Source: an uncultured Lachnospiraceae bacterium | GTDB lineage: Bacteria; Bacillota; Clostridia; Lachnospirales; Lachnospiraceae | NCBI GenBank assembly: GCA_910578605.1 | Contig: CAJTQG010000007.1 | Span: 31,074 to 95,073, forward strand | DNA: 64,000 nucleotides | Reading direction: 5' to 3' | In this document: positions 16,429 through 24,619 of the stretch, one piece after another | Layout of the letters: every line of letters begins with the position of its first letter | Position numbering within the stretch: the stretch's first letter is position 1 | The notes under the pieces: generated by a model | The model's database searches: none | What the model saw: the letters and a program-made list of their open reading frames with translations, nothing else | Told to the model about the DNA's origin: nothing | Translations under genes and position numbers: made by a program

Positions 16429-16722
16429 TTTGAAATCCTCCAGTATAATATATTCGCACATATATCACAGTTCTCCGATTGCCATACTTTGTTATATCTT
16501 GTTATGAGATTTTCTTGCCCTTGATTTTGCCCTTATGAGCAATCAAAGCAAGAGTAACATTGTGTGAAACCATATAAAGGGATAAGGCGATCACATTGCG
16601 ATAAATCCTTTGTTTTCAAGGAATTTGTAGGATTTTATTAAAACTCTATGAGGTGTGATAAGCACCTATAGAATCGTTAGTTTATAATCGGGATTTGCAG
16701 AGGTGTTACAAGGAGATATTTT

Positions 16723-17577
16723 ATGGATATTAAAGAAATTATTGAAAATGAATTTAATTTAATCGTTCACAATATTATTGTTTTAGGGCAGGGTCTTGAT
16801 AGTATTGCCTATCTTGTAAATAATGAATACATATTTAAGCAGTCAAAACATGATATAGCAAGAATTAACTTAAAAAAGGAGATGCGGGTATTAAACTATC
16901 TAAAAAATCAAATCACATTACAAATACCAGATATTGAGTATTATAGCGAAGAATATAGTGTTTGTGGTTATAAAGAGATTAAAGGTAATAAGTTGACTCC
17001 CAGTATTTACAAAAGTTTGAGTGATGATGAAAAAGACATATTAGCACAAGACATTGCGTTGTTTCTAAGAGAAATGCATGCTATCCCTTTACCTAATATA
17101 GCTGGACTAGAATTACATGTAATGGATGATTATAGAAGTGATTATGAGACTTTAAGGGAAACCATCTATGATAAAATATCTGATAAATCAAAAGAATATA
17201 TAGATGATTTATATAAAAGAATACTTAATGATGAACGAATCTCTCAATATGTTAAGGCGCTATGTCATAATGATTTGGGCTGTAATCATATCATAATTCA
17301 AAATAACAAAGCTGTTGGTATAATTGATTTTGGAGATGTTGCTATTACTGACAGAGATAAGGATTTTGTATATTTACTTGAGGATAGCAGTGAGGAAATT
17401 GGCAGAGAATTTGGAATAAAAGTCTTGGAATATTATAATCATCCAAATAAAGAAATACCAATATTAAAAGCAGATTGGAATGATGAGTATTACCCTATTG
17501 AACAAATTTTAGGGGGACAAGCAATGAAATTAGATGATATGTATAACAAAGGATTAAATAAAATAATAAACATTTGA
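16723..17577 (+). CDS. Aminoglycoside phosphotransferase-like kinase (APH(2'')-related)
   Basis: The 284-residue protein has the APH fold: ATP-site segment YIFKQSKHD near 38-46, catalytic CHNDLGCNHI near 185-194 (Asp plus Asn) and metal-binding IIDFGDV near 205. Overall layout, length and motifs such as VIDFGD..D.DKDF and the ILGGQ.MK tail resemble APH(2'')-type enzymes that phosphorylate gentamicin-class drugs. The drug substrate cannot be read from sequence. GC content is clearly lower than in neighbouring core genes, and it lies among element remnants, so transfer is likely. AAGGAGA lies before the ATG. Confidence 0.75.
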   Translation: MDIKEIIENEFNLIVHNIIVLGQGLDSIAYLVNNEYIFKQSKHDIARINLKKEMRVLNYLKNQITLQIPDIEYYSEEYSVCGYKEIKGNKLTPSIYKSLSDDEKDILAQDIALFLREMHAIPLPNIAGLELHVMDDYRSDYETLRETIYDKISDKSKEYIDDLYKRILNDERISQYVKALCHNDLGCNHIIIQNNKAVGIIDFGDVAITDRDKDFVYLLEDSSEEIGREFGIKVLEYYNHPNKEIPILKADWNDEYYPIEQILGGQAMKLDDMYNKGLNKIINI

Positions 17578-17660
17578 ATTGACGCTTAATACCCAAAACC
17601 ATTGATGAGTACCACACATTCCCATTTATTAAATTGGCAGCAATGAGGTTTTACATAGAT

Positions 17661-18080
17661 ATGGATTATAAAATTCGAGAAATTAGAAAAAATGAATATC
17701 CAATATTATCTGATTTCCTATATGAAATAATTTTTATTCCAAAGGGGATAAATAAGCCGCCAAAATCAATTATAGAACAGCCAAAGTTACAAGTATATAT
17801 TGATGATACAACCCCCTCATTTGCCATATCACTGTATGAAGAATACAGGAATTTGGGCATTGGTACAGCACTTATGGAAGCTATGTTGCAATTTTTAAGA
17901 GTGAAAGGATATAAGCAGACATCTCTATCTGTACAAAAAGCGAATTATTTAGTTCATATGTATAGAAAAGCAGGATTTGAGATGGTTGACGAGAACAAAG
18001 AAGAATACATAACTCTTTTTGGTCATCGTTATATTTTACATTCCATCCTGATGCAATTTCTAATGCGTATTTCTCAGTGA
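17661..18080 (+). pseudogene. GNAT acetyltransferase with internal deletion and replaced C-terminus
   Basis: The N-terminal part (MDYKIREIRKNEYPILSDFL) and motif A (EYRNLGIGTALMEAML) are intact. Between VYIDD and TPSFAISLYEE the central strands carrying residues such as VAEVDxKIVGAVWVR in relatives are missing, about 35 residues in frame. After EEYI the frame runs into unrelated sequence (LFGHRYILHSIL), which is the complement of another pseudogene. It is unlikely to fold normally. The upstream ATG at 17634 has no better ribosome site. Confidence 0.6.
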
Positions 18081-18189
18081 GAACGGGATAAAAAATAGGC
18101 TGTTCAGATAATCTGGGTGGAAATTTGCTATAATTGCTTTCCTCTATGAGTTTTAATTCTTATGTGCCAATAGGTCTATATAAAATCAT
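18020..18189 (-). pseudogene. ADP-ribosylation/crystallin J1-like family remnant
   Basis: A ribosome site GGAGGAGA precedes MILYRPIGT, then TAA interrupts the frame. The same frame continues as ELKLIEESNYSKFPPRLSEQ and PIFYPVLTEKYALEIA up to about 18020, where it is cut at the junction with the GNAT gene. FPPRL..QPIFYPVL is what I recall from proteins annotated as ADP-ribosylation/crystallin J1. One nonsense codon plus truncation make it a pseudogene. Confidence 0.5.
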
Positions 18190-18227
18190 TCCGCCATCTC
18201 CTCCATCAATTCAAATTTATAGGATTT

Positions 18228-18899
18228 TCACTGCACTTCCCATTCAAAGTTTTCTTTGCCTGCACCAACTTCAAAATGGTATTTTCCGATACCAAGGTCA
18301 ATACCTGAAAAATGTCCGTCTCCTGCAGAAATAGATACTTTATTACCATTGCCTTTTACAACAAAGGGCTGCTTATTTAACGCTGTAGGTGCATAAAGTA
18401 ACGCATTTACGCCATCAACAAACCATTGCGGTGCATTACCGTTATATTCACTGATTTCTGCTGCGGTTTTTGATTTATGGGGAACACCTTGAGTCCCACC
18501 GTAACCAATCGCAATCACACCGTTTATACGCACATCCTTATTGCTGAGATTTTTTAATGCACCCTTCCTATTAAACATGCCTCCAATCCACCATGTATTA
18601 AGTCCCATCGTTTGAGCATAGAGAATTAAATCCGCACCGCAATAGCCTAATTTTTCGTCAAGTTCGTGAGTATCCATGCCTGCAAGAACAATATAATTGT
18701 TTACCGTCTTTGAAAGTAATAGTCTTGCCATACCGCTGATACCATCAGAATTATTGACGACTAAGGTAAGGTGAAGATTATATTTTTTATTGTTCTGGAC
18801 AATACGTTCATTAATCAATTCTACAATATCTGCAGGAATTGCCGTGTTTGTGTATTGTCTTACCATATGCCTTTCTTTGATTGCTTCTTTAATCGTCAT
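18228..18899 (-). CDS. Nitroreductase family protein
   Basis: The 223-residue protein starts MTIKEAIKERHMVRQYTNTA, the FMN-phosphate-binding N-terminus of nitroreductases. GMARLLLSKTVNNYIVLAG, YCGADLILYAQTMGLNTWWI and VIAIGYGG follow in family order. The C-terminal 60 residues (NALLYAPTALNKQPF) complete the flavin site. GGAGG lies 5 bases before the chosen ATG; in-frame codons further upstream lack a site. It should be an FMN-dependent NAD(P)H oxidoreductase of unknown substrate. Confidence 0.85.
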   Translation of the reverse strand: MTIKEAIKERHMVRQYTNTAIPADIVELINERIVQNNKKYNLHLTLVVNNSDGISGMARLLLSKTVNNYIVLAGMDTHELDEKLGYCGADLILYAQTMGLNTWWIGGMFNRKGALKNLSNKDVRINGVIAIGYGGTQGVPHKSKTAAEISEYNGNAPQWFVDGVNALLYAPTALNKQPFVVKGNGNKVSISAGDGHFSGIDLGIGKYHFEVGAGKENFEWEVQ

Positions 18900-18959
18900 G
18901 TTTTCCTCCATAAATTTTCGATTTAGTTTCGTATAAAAAACAGGAATTTGATTATCTCT

Positions 18960-19054
18960 TTTTGTATACAATGATTTCAGACTCAGCACCATTACATCCA
19001 TATTCACATACAAGTAAATAGTTATTATCTGCAACAAGCCCATAGCATCTATCA
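18960..19054 (-). pseudogene. Coding-like tail behind a 9-A tract
   Basis: A frame reading DRCYGLVADNNYLLVCEYG and CNGAESEIIVYKKR ends at a stop near 18960. It has no start of its own. Deleting one A from the tract at 19062-19070 would fuse it to the small membrane protein just upstream. It is either the lost end of that gene or a fragment of another. Confidence 0.35.
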
Positions 19055-19198
19055 CTATTTATTTTTTTTTACCCCAAACCAACGCATATCTTCTTCTTCC
19101 TGTATTCCTCCAAACACCGCTAATAATAGATAAACTGCTGAAATATATCCAATTATTATATTTACAAAATAAATAAAAAGACTCTTTAATAATTTCAT
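19055..19198 (-). CDS. Truncated small membrane protein, paralogue of the gene at 19358
   Basis: The 47-residue product MKLLKSLFIYFVNIIIGYIS.. aligns with the first 60 residues of the 112-residue protein at 19358-19696 (NIxIGYISAxYLL and RWxGV shared). It ends in a run of nine A that shifts the frame. GGGGGAGGGC lies before the ATG. It is part of a tandem duplication with the C-terminal scrap at 19211. Probably a decaying copy, though it may still be translated. Confidence 0.55.
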   Translation of the reverse strand: MKLLKSLFIYFVNIIIGYISAVYLLLAVFGGIQEEEDMRWFGVKKNK

Positions 19199-19210
19199 CT
19201 TGCCCTCCCC

Positions 19211-19300
19211 CTAATTGTACTGTTTAAACAATTTAAAATATTCATAACAAGCTTCCCCATAACTATCTTCTCCATTATATTTTGCCAAACTTATGCAATT
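19211..19300 (-). pseudogene. Duplicated C-terminal scrap of the secreted CBM protein
   Basis: The frame AKYNGEDSYGEACYEYFKLF, then KQYN and stop, repeats the last residues of the gene at 19708-21186 almost exactly. Upstream, the match decays and stops occur in frame. Together with the small membrane gene behind it, this shows that a block of about 500 bases was tandemly duplicated. Confidence 0.75.
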
Positions 19301-19357
19301 TTCCTTTTACAATAGACATTCTTACTTTTCATAATCTAATAGTTTAAAACAATACAC

Positions 19358-19696
19358 TTAAATATAATACCAGTATATTACTCCTAAAATAATACATACT
19401 GCTATTGGTAAATAGCAAAACAATATATTATTCCACATTATCCTGTTTGCTTCAATAATTTTCATATCTTGACTTAACAATTTGCCTAATCCTACATTAA
19501 TAAGATATACTAAAAATATCCAAAACATCAACATTACCACTCCAATCCATCGAAGACCTTCTCCCTCTGGATTATAATAATGAGGACCTTTCAATGTATT
19601 TTGTATAACTAATGTGGAAAATAACAAATAACGTGCTGAAATATAACCTATTAATATATTTAAAAAACAAAAAATCAATTTTTTTCCAACTTTCAT
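19358..19696 (-). CDS. Small membrane protein, three TM segments
   Basis: The 112-residue protein has hydrophobic segments at about residues 8-30, 52-72 and 90-112. I do not recognise a family. GGGAG lies 5 bases before the ATG, and the start is 11 bases after the stop of the secreted CBM protein, so the two are probably co-transcribed under the same c-di-GMP riboswitch. A truncated paralogue follows. Confidence 0.65.
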   Translation of the reverse strand: MKVGKKLIFCFLNILIGYISARYLLFSTLVIQNTLKGPHYYNPEGEGLRWIGVVMLMFWIFLVYLINVGLGKLLSQDMKIIEANRIMWNNILFCYLPIAVCIILGVIYWYYI

Positions 19697-19707
19697 TTCT
19701 TCTCCCT

Positions 19708-21186
19708 CTAATTATTATATTGTTTAAAAATTTTGAAATACTCATAGCAATCTTCCCCATAGCTATCTTCTCCATTATACTTTGCCATAATTTTCTTTAA
19801 ACTACTTACTTTAGCTTTATTTATATTTGATATTCCCAGTTTACATGCCTCATATTTAAGCACATATGCAACAAAGCGAACATTATAAATATTATTATCT
19901 TTCAAAGCAAACCACATTTTTCTTCTCGATTTCCAATCCTGATAGTCATATTTTTGTCCGCCTATTATCCTTCTGATATACAGATAGTTATTTGTAAGAA
20001 TAGCAGTTTTAGCAAAAATTTGTCCTAGTCCTGTACTGCTATCCTTTCGCATTGGAACAGGCACAGCTGGTGGAGTCATTAATATTTGTTGATGCCAACT
20101 TTTGTTCATATATATTTCTAATTGTGCTTTATACGCATAATAATTTGTAACTGCTCCATCTGCTATATCATCTAACAAGTTTACGCATGCTAATTCTCTA
20201 AATAAAACTGATTGAACCATCTCTTTTGGCAAATTTAATATTTTCGCAACATTAGTAATAATTGCATCATATTGTAACACTATATCCACACATTTTTTTG
20301 TTGTCCTCTTTGCAAAATTTTTCTTTTTAGGAAATCTTTTAGCAAATTCTTTATCTAATTTACTGATTAACTGTCCTTTTGACAGCCTGTTTTTATTGGT
20401 TGCCTTTAGCATTGGATAAAATTCCAACTCCATGCCTTCCTCTACTTCCTCTATTTTAATACTTTCCTCACTTTCATCTTCTTCTGGTTCATCTATTGCC
20501 TCTTCTTCTATTATCATATCATGTATGGCAATTTGATACAATTTTACCACACTAATAGTCTTTATGCTTTCTAAACTAATTGTACATTGTCCCTTTGTAT
20601 CAATATTTGCATTATAGCCCAAATTTTTTATTGTATATGTATTGTTATCCTTTTGAACAATCTCTCCTCCCTCCAAAATTCTAACAGAATCTTCTGATTC
20701 AAAGTTCATTATCCAATCTTCCAATGTACTTTCCGAGCAATTGGTTATCACTATCTTATTATCACTTATTTTATACTGAAATTCCGACTCAGGCACCTCC
20801 TGCACTGCCATCACAAAGTTAATTGTCTGTGGAACATCAAAATCTCCCTTTGCAATCAATCCAATCTCTACCGTTTCTCCTGGCATAATATCCTGATTAT
20901 AACCTGCATTTTTTATGCAATATACTCCATCTGCCAATTTTTCTTCCTCAGCGTTCCATATATTGAGTATTTCTGTCTTCATATTCACACAGAATGCCCA
21001 ATTCTCAATGGAATATTTTCCTGTATTGGTAATTGACATCTGTATCTGCTGCTTGTCCTCCCAGCAGCTCACCACTACTGCATTGAACTCATAGCACAAA
21101 CCATCCTCCTGATTCTTTCCATATACAATACATGCATTCAATAAAAATAACAATAAAACAACTAACATTCTCGCTTTCTTCTTCAT
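19708..21186 (-). CDS. Exported protein with two CBM2-like repeats and a lysozyme-like C-terminus
   Basis: The 492-residue product begins with a signal peptide (KKKARMLVVLLLFLLNAC); the Cys could be a lipobox, though Asn at -2 is unusual. Two beta-rich units of about 90 residues follow (about 35-120 and 125-205), each with a W, NAGYN/NLGYN and GETVEIGL-type strand like CBM2 or cellulose-binding modules. An acidic linker (about 215-245) leads to a helical domain with FRELACVNLLDD and STGLGQIFAKTA, which resembles the catalytic Glu and GLxQI region of lytic transglycosylases. Enzyme activity is inferred. A c-di-GMP riboswitch lies upstream. Confidence 0.65.
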   Translation of the reverse strand: MKKKARMLVVLLLFLLNACIVYGKNQEDGLCYEFNAVVVSCWEDKQQIQMSITNTGKYSIENWAFCVNMKTEILNIWNAEEEKLADGVYCIKNAGYNQDIMPGETVEIGLIAKGDFDVPQTINFVMAVQEVPESEFQYKISDNKIVITNCSESTLEDWIMNFESEDSVRILEGGEIVQKDNNTYTIKNLGYNANIDTKGQCTISLESIKTISVVKLYQIAIHDMIIEEEAIDEPEEDESEESIKIEEVEEGMELEFYPMLKATNKNRLSKGQLISKLDKEFAKRFPKKKNFAKRTTKKCVDIVLQYDAIITNVAKILNLPKEMVQSVLFRELACVNLLDDIADGAVTNYYAYKAQLEIYMNKSWHQQILMTPPAVPVPMRKDSSTGLGQIFAKTAILTNNYLYIRRIIGGQKYDYQDWKSRRKMWFALKDNNIYNVRFVAYVLKYEACKLGISNINKAKVSSLKKIMAKYNGEDSYGEDCYEYFKIFKQYNN

Positions 21187-21238
21187 GGCTCTTCTTTCCT
21201 TTCCCTGTTTCTTTGTTATTAGGCATTGCAAAACACAT

Positions 21239-21330
21239 TCAAAAAGTTCATAATTGTGCGAAATTTACAATTTACATCAGATGCGATAGGATTTGTGATT
21301 TAGATGTTCTTAGTATTCTTTATTGTATAA
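21239..21330. repeat. Third arm of the foldback repeat family, in a 5' leader
   Basis: Sequence from AAAAAGTTCATAATTGTGC through GTTCTTAGTATTCTTTA matches the left arm of the 4967-5257 foldback at roughly three of four positions. It lies between the riboswitch terminator and the start codon of the exported protein, so it is transcribed in that mRNA leader. There is only one arm here. Confidence 0.65.
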
Positions 21331-21351
21331 GGCAAAATTTACTATACAAAT

Positions 21352-21387
21352 AAAAAAGGCTGCAAGAATATAGAAATTCCTGCAACC
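21352..21387 (-). terminator. Terminator overlapping the c-di-GMP aptamer 1 P1 strand
   Basis: GGTTGCAGGAAT pairs with ATTCTTGCAGCC (12 bp) and is followed by TTTTTT. Its first strand GGTTGC is also the 3' strand of the aptamer closing stem, so ligand binding should prevent the terminator from forming: an ON switch (inference). Confidence 0.8.
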
Positions 21388-21457
21388 GAACTATCCTAGG
21401 TTAATATCCCCCTTAGACTCCCAGCTTTGCGTCCATGCATTTCTGTCATGTTTGCCT
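21382..21457 (-). promoter_or_regulatory. c-di-GMP-I (GEMM-I) riboswitch 1
   Basis: In order on the minus strand: GGCAAAC, a hairpin capped by GAAA, GGACGCAAAGC, GGAGTCTAAGG, CCTAGGATAG and GGTTGC. These are the diagnostic elements of the GEMM-I aptamer, including the tetraloop and its receptor segment. It lies about 200 bases upstream of the exported CBM protein gene. A second copy with the same core lies at 53724-53802. Confidence 0.9.
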
Positions 21458-21459
21458 TT

Positions 21460-21803
21460 AGATTTTTGTATAGAACAGAACACGCTATTTAATGTTAACA
21501 TTACCCCTCTTTTATGTCAACTACTATTGGCACAATTTGTCAAATATTGTTAACAGTCCAGCCTAGGTCTTTGCATCAATTCATACTTCCACTGAACCAT
21601 TACAAATTCCTGTTACTATTCTCAAAATAATTTGCTTTATCCCTTGCCTTTTCTTTCCATTAGATGTATACTTTGTTCGTTTAAATCTATTGTTTTATAT
21701 TTGTTTATATGTAACGATTCAGAACCATGCAGATTTATACAAAACCAACAGTTCCATATTGTTGTTTGTGTTTATCAATACATTGAAGGAGGAACCTCTT
21801 CCC
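21460..21803. other. Intergenic region before the K+ cluster
   Basis: About 340 bases hold the start of the riboswitch transcript (minus) and the leader of ktrB (plus). I looked for a c-di-AMP riboswitch, which often precedes K+ transporter genes, and did not recognise one. Confidence 0.4.
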
Positions 21804-23147
21804 ATGTTACAGAAGCTTTTTCGCAACGTAAGTCAAACACGGCTGATCGCTCTTAGCTTTGCCCTTGTTATATTGACCGGAGCCCTGCTGTTATGCCTTC
21901 CCATATCATGCAGACAGGGGGAATGGACTGATTTTACGGACGCTCTGTTCACAGCCACCAGTGCCACATGTGTAACTGGTTTAATTGTGTTTGACACATA
22001 CACACACTGGTCTCTCTTTGGACAGCTTGTCATTTTATTGATGATACAAATTGGGGGTATTGGCCTTATGTCCATTATCACCATGTTTTTTATATTTATG
22101 AAAAAGAAAATCGGCCTTCACGAGCGCATGCTTCTGATGCAGTCCGCAGGAACTATGCGTGTCAGCGGCGTTATCCGCCTTATCAAGAAAATTTTTCTAG
22201 GAACATTAATTATTGAAGGAATTGGAGCTATTCTTTTGGCATTTCGCTTTATTCCCATGCTTGGAATCCCAATGGGAATCTATTATTCCATATTTCACTC
22301 TATCTCTGCCTTTTGTAATGCAGGTTTTGATTTAATGGGATATTTTGAGCCTTTCTCCTCCCTCACAAGTTTTCAAACCGACTGGTATTTTAACATCATT
22401 ATTATGCTTCTGATTATTATTGGCGGAATCGGCTTTCTTGTGTGGATGGACATTGTGAAATTCAAGTTTTCCTTTTCAAAATTTCAGCTTCACTCCAAAA
22501 TTGTACTGATTACCACTGCCATATTGCTTGCCGCCGGTTTTATTGGCTTCCTGTTTTTGGAACAGCAATATACTTTAAAAGGTATGTCCCCGGGAAACCA
22601 AATTCTGTCGTCTCTTTTTATGTCGGTGACAACAAGGACTGCCGGCTACAATACAATAGACTTGAATGCACTTTCCCCTTCCTCAAGCCTGCTGTCTGTA
22701 ATATTAATGGCTATCGGCGGAAGTCCCGGCTCCACAGCAGGAGGAATCAAAACCTCCACTGTCGCCTTAATTTTTTTGACTATGGCATCCCTGACAAAGG
22801 GGGACAATGAGGTTACATTTTTTAAGAAGCGTCTGGAAAATCGTTTGATAAAACAAGCTGCTATTATTATCATGGTATACGGCGCAGGCATATTATTATC
22901 CACTATACTGATATGCCATATAGAACAAGCAAGCATGACGAATGTATTGTTTGAGACATCCTCAGCCATTGGGACGGTAGGCCTTACCCAGGGCTTGACG
23001 CCTACCTTAAGTCTATTTTCCAGACTTTTGTTAATTATCATGATGTTTGGCGGGCGTATCGGTGCCGTTTCTCTGCTTCTTGTTTTCCGTGAGCACGAAA
23101 AACAAGCTCCTACAAGCAGACCAACAGAAAAAATATTAATAGGATAG
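21804..23147 (+). CDS. ktrB: K+ transporter membrane subunit, KtrB type
   Basis: The 447-residue protein is a four-repeat K+ channel-like transporter. The four selectivity-filter segments are visible: TSATCVTGL, SAFCNAGFDL, TTRTAGYNT and SAIGTVGLT, each with the conserved Gly; the intramembrane gate GGSPGSTAGGIK follows repeat three. AAGGAGG lies 11 bases before this ATG; the open frame extends upstream without a site. It leads a cluster with trkA, trkH and a KtrA-type subunit, all on the plus strand. Confidence 0.9.
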   Translation: MLQKLFRNVSQTRLIALSFALVILTGALLLCLPISCRQGEWTDFTDALFTATSATCVTGLIVFDTYTHWSLFGQLVILLMIQIGGIGLMSIITMFFIFMKKKIGLHERMLLMQSAGTMRVSGVIRLIKKIFLGTLIIEGIGAILLAFRFIPMLGIPMGIYYSIFHSISAFCNAGFDLMGYFEPFSSLTSFQTDWYFNIIIMLLIIIGGIGFLVWMDIVKFKFSFSKFQLHSKIVLITTAILLAAGFIGFLFLEQQYTLKGMSPGNQILSSLFMSVTTRTAGYNTIDLNALSPSSSLLSVILMAIGGSPGSTAGGIKTSTVALIFLTMASLTKGDNEVTFFKKRLENRLIKQAAIIIMVYGAGILLSTILICHIEQASMTNVLFETSSAIGTVGLTQGLTPTLSLFSRLLLIIMMFGGRIGAVSLLLVFREHEKQAPTSRPTEKILIG

Positions 23148-23213
23148 ACAGAACAAATAGATTTTGTAATAATAACTCTAAATAAGATAAGTTGCCAGAA
23201 AGGAGAAAACAAC

Positions 23214-24569
23214 ATGCATATTATGATTGTAGGATGCGGAAATGTAGGCAAGACTCTTGCCGAACAATTAAGCCAGGAAGGCCATAATATTGCCGTTGTA
23301 GATATACGCCCTGACCGGGTGCAAAATGTATCTAACAGCTTTGATGTGCTTGGTGTCATTGGAAATGGAGCCAGCCCAAGCGTACAGCAGGAGGCAGGTA
23401 TTGAAGATACCGATGTGTTTATCGCTGTAACTACCTCGGACGAATTAAACCTTCTTTGCTGCCTGATTGCAAAGAAGGTAGGCGGCTGCCACACAATTGC
23501 CAGGGTGCGCAACCCTGTATATAGCCGTGAAAGCCAATTTATCAAGGAAGAGCTGGGCCTTTCCATGATTATCAACCCAGAGCTGGCTGCCGCCATGGAA
23601 ATATCTCATCTGCTTCAATTTCCTTCCGCCATTGAAACAGATTCCTTTGCCAAGGGCAGAATCACTTTAATTAAATTTCGTTTAGAGAAAGATATGCCTC
23701 TATGTCACCTTGCTCTGCGGGAGGTGTCTGCAAAATTAAAGTGCGATATTTTAGTGTGCGCTGTGGAGCGGGAGGAGCATATTATTATACCTGATGGAGA
23801 TTTTATCTTTCAGGAAAAGGATATGATTAGCTTTATGGCATCACCAAGGAAGGCTGCTAAATTTTTTAAACGATTAGGTCTTGGTTCCAGCCAAATAAAA
23901 AATACAATGATTACTGGAGGCAGCTCTATTGTCTATTACTTGGCAAATATGCTCTGCAACTCCGGCATGGAAGTAAAAATCATTGAAGCCGACGAGGAGC
24001 GCTGCGGGCAGCTCAGCGAGCTGCTGCCGGAAGCTATGATTATTCATGGGGACAGCACAGAAAAGGATTTACTTTTAGAAGAAGGGATTCAGCACAGTGG
24101 AGCTTTTATCTCCCTCACAGATTTTGATGAAGAAAATATTATGCTTTCCCTTTTTGCCAGAAGTGTTTCAAAAGCAAAGACTGTAACAAGCATTCACCGT
24201 ATTGAGTATGATGACATTATCAGCAAACTAGATGTGGGAAGTACCATTTATCCCAAATTTATTACAGCTGAATATATTATCCAATATGTGCGGGCCATGA
24301 ACAATTCTATCGGCAGCAATGTAGAAACACTATATAAACTTTTTGGCAACCGAGTGGAGGCCCTGGAATTTATTATCCATGAGGGGGCTCGGGGCACCGA
24401 CATTCCCCTAAAAGACTTAAAACTAAAATCCAACCTTCTTATCTGCAGTATTATAAGAAAGGGAAAGATACTCACTCCTGGCGGTGATGATGTGATTCAA
24501 GTGGGTGACAATGTAATCGTCGTCACTACCCACAAAGGTTTACAGGATATTAAAGATATTTTACAATAG
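23214..24569 (+). CDS. trkA: Trk K+ uptake regulatory subunit TrkA
   Basis: The 451-residue protein has two tandem RCK units, as in TrkA: RCK-N with MIVGCGNVGKTLAEQL near residue 4 and RCK-C to about 225, then a second Rossmann half starting ITGGSSIVYYLANML near 230 and RCK-C to the end. It binds NAD(H)/nucleotides and gates the membrane subunit from the cytoplasm. AGAAAGGAG lies before the ATG. It sits between two membrane subunits, so which one it gates is unclear; double-RCK proteins normally pair with TrkH. Confidence 0.93.
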   Translation: MHIMIVGCGNVGKTLAEQLSQEGHNIAVVDIRPDRVQNVSNSFDVLGVIGNGASPSVQQEAGIEDTDVFIAVTTSDELNLLCCLIAKKVGGCHTIARVRNPVYSRESQFIKEELGLSMIINPELAAAMEISHLLQFPSAIETDSFAKGRITLIKFRLEKDMPLCHLALREVSAKLKCDILVCAVEREEHIIIPDGDFIFQEKDMISFMASPRKAAKFFKRLGLGSSQIKNTMITGGSSIVYYLANMLCNSGMEVKIIEADEERCGQLSELLPEAMIIHGDSTEKDLLLEEGIQHSGAFISLTDFDEENIMLSLFARSVSKAKTVTSIHRIEYDDIISKLDVGSTIYPKFITAEYIIQYVRAMNNSIGSNVETLYKLFGNRVEALEFIIHEGARGTDIPLKDLKLKSNLLICSIIRKGKILTPGGDDVIQVGDNVIVVTTHKGLQDIKDILQ

Positions 24570-24619
24570 AAAAGAAAGGATAGAATACAAGTATTTTCAC
24601 TTGAAGTTTGGTGCAGATT

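Noticed and set aside
21460..21803. c-di-AMP (ydaO-type) riboswitch before ktrB
   Set aside because: It was expected from the gene context, but none of the conserved segments was found.
22646..23596. 316-codon minus frame over ktrB and trkA
   Set aside because: It is antisense to two well-defined genes with all family motifs and has no ribosome site.
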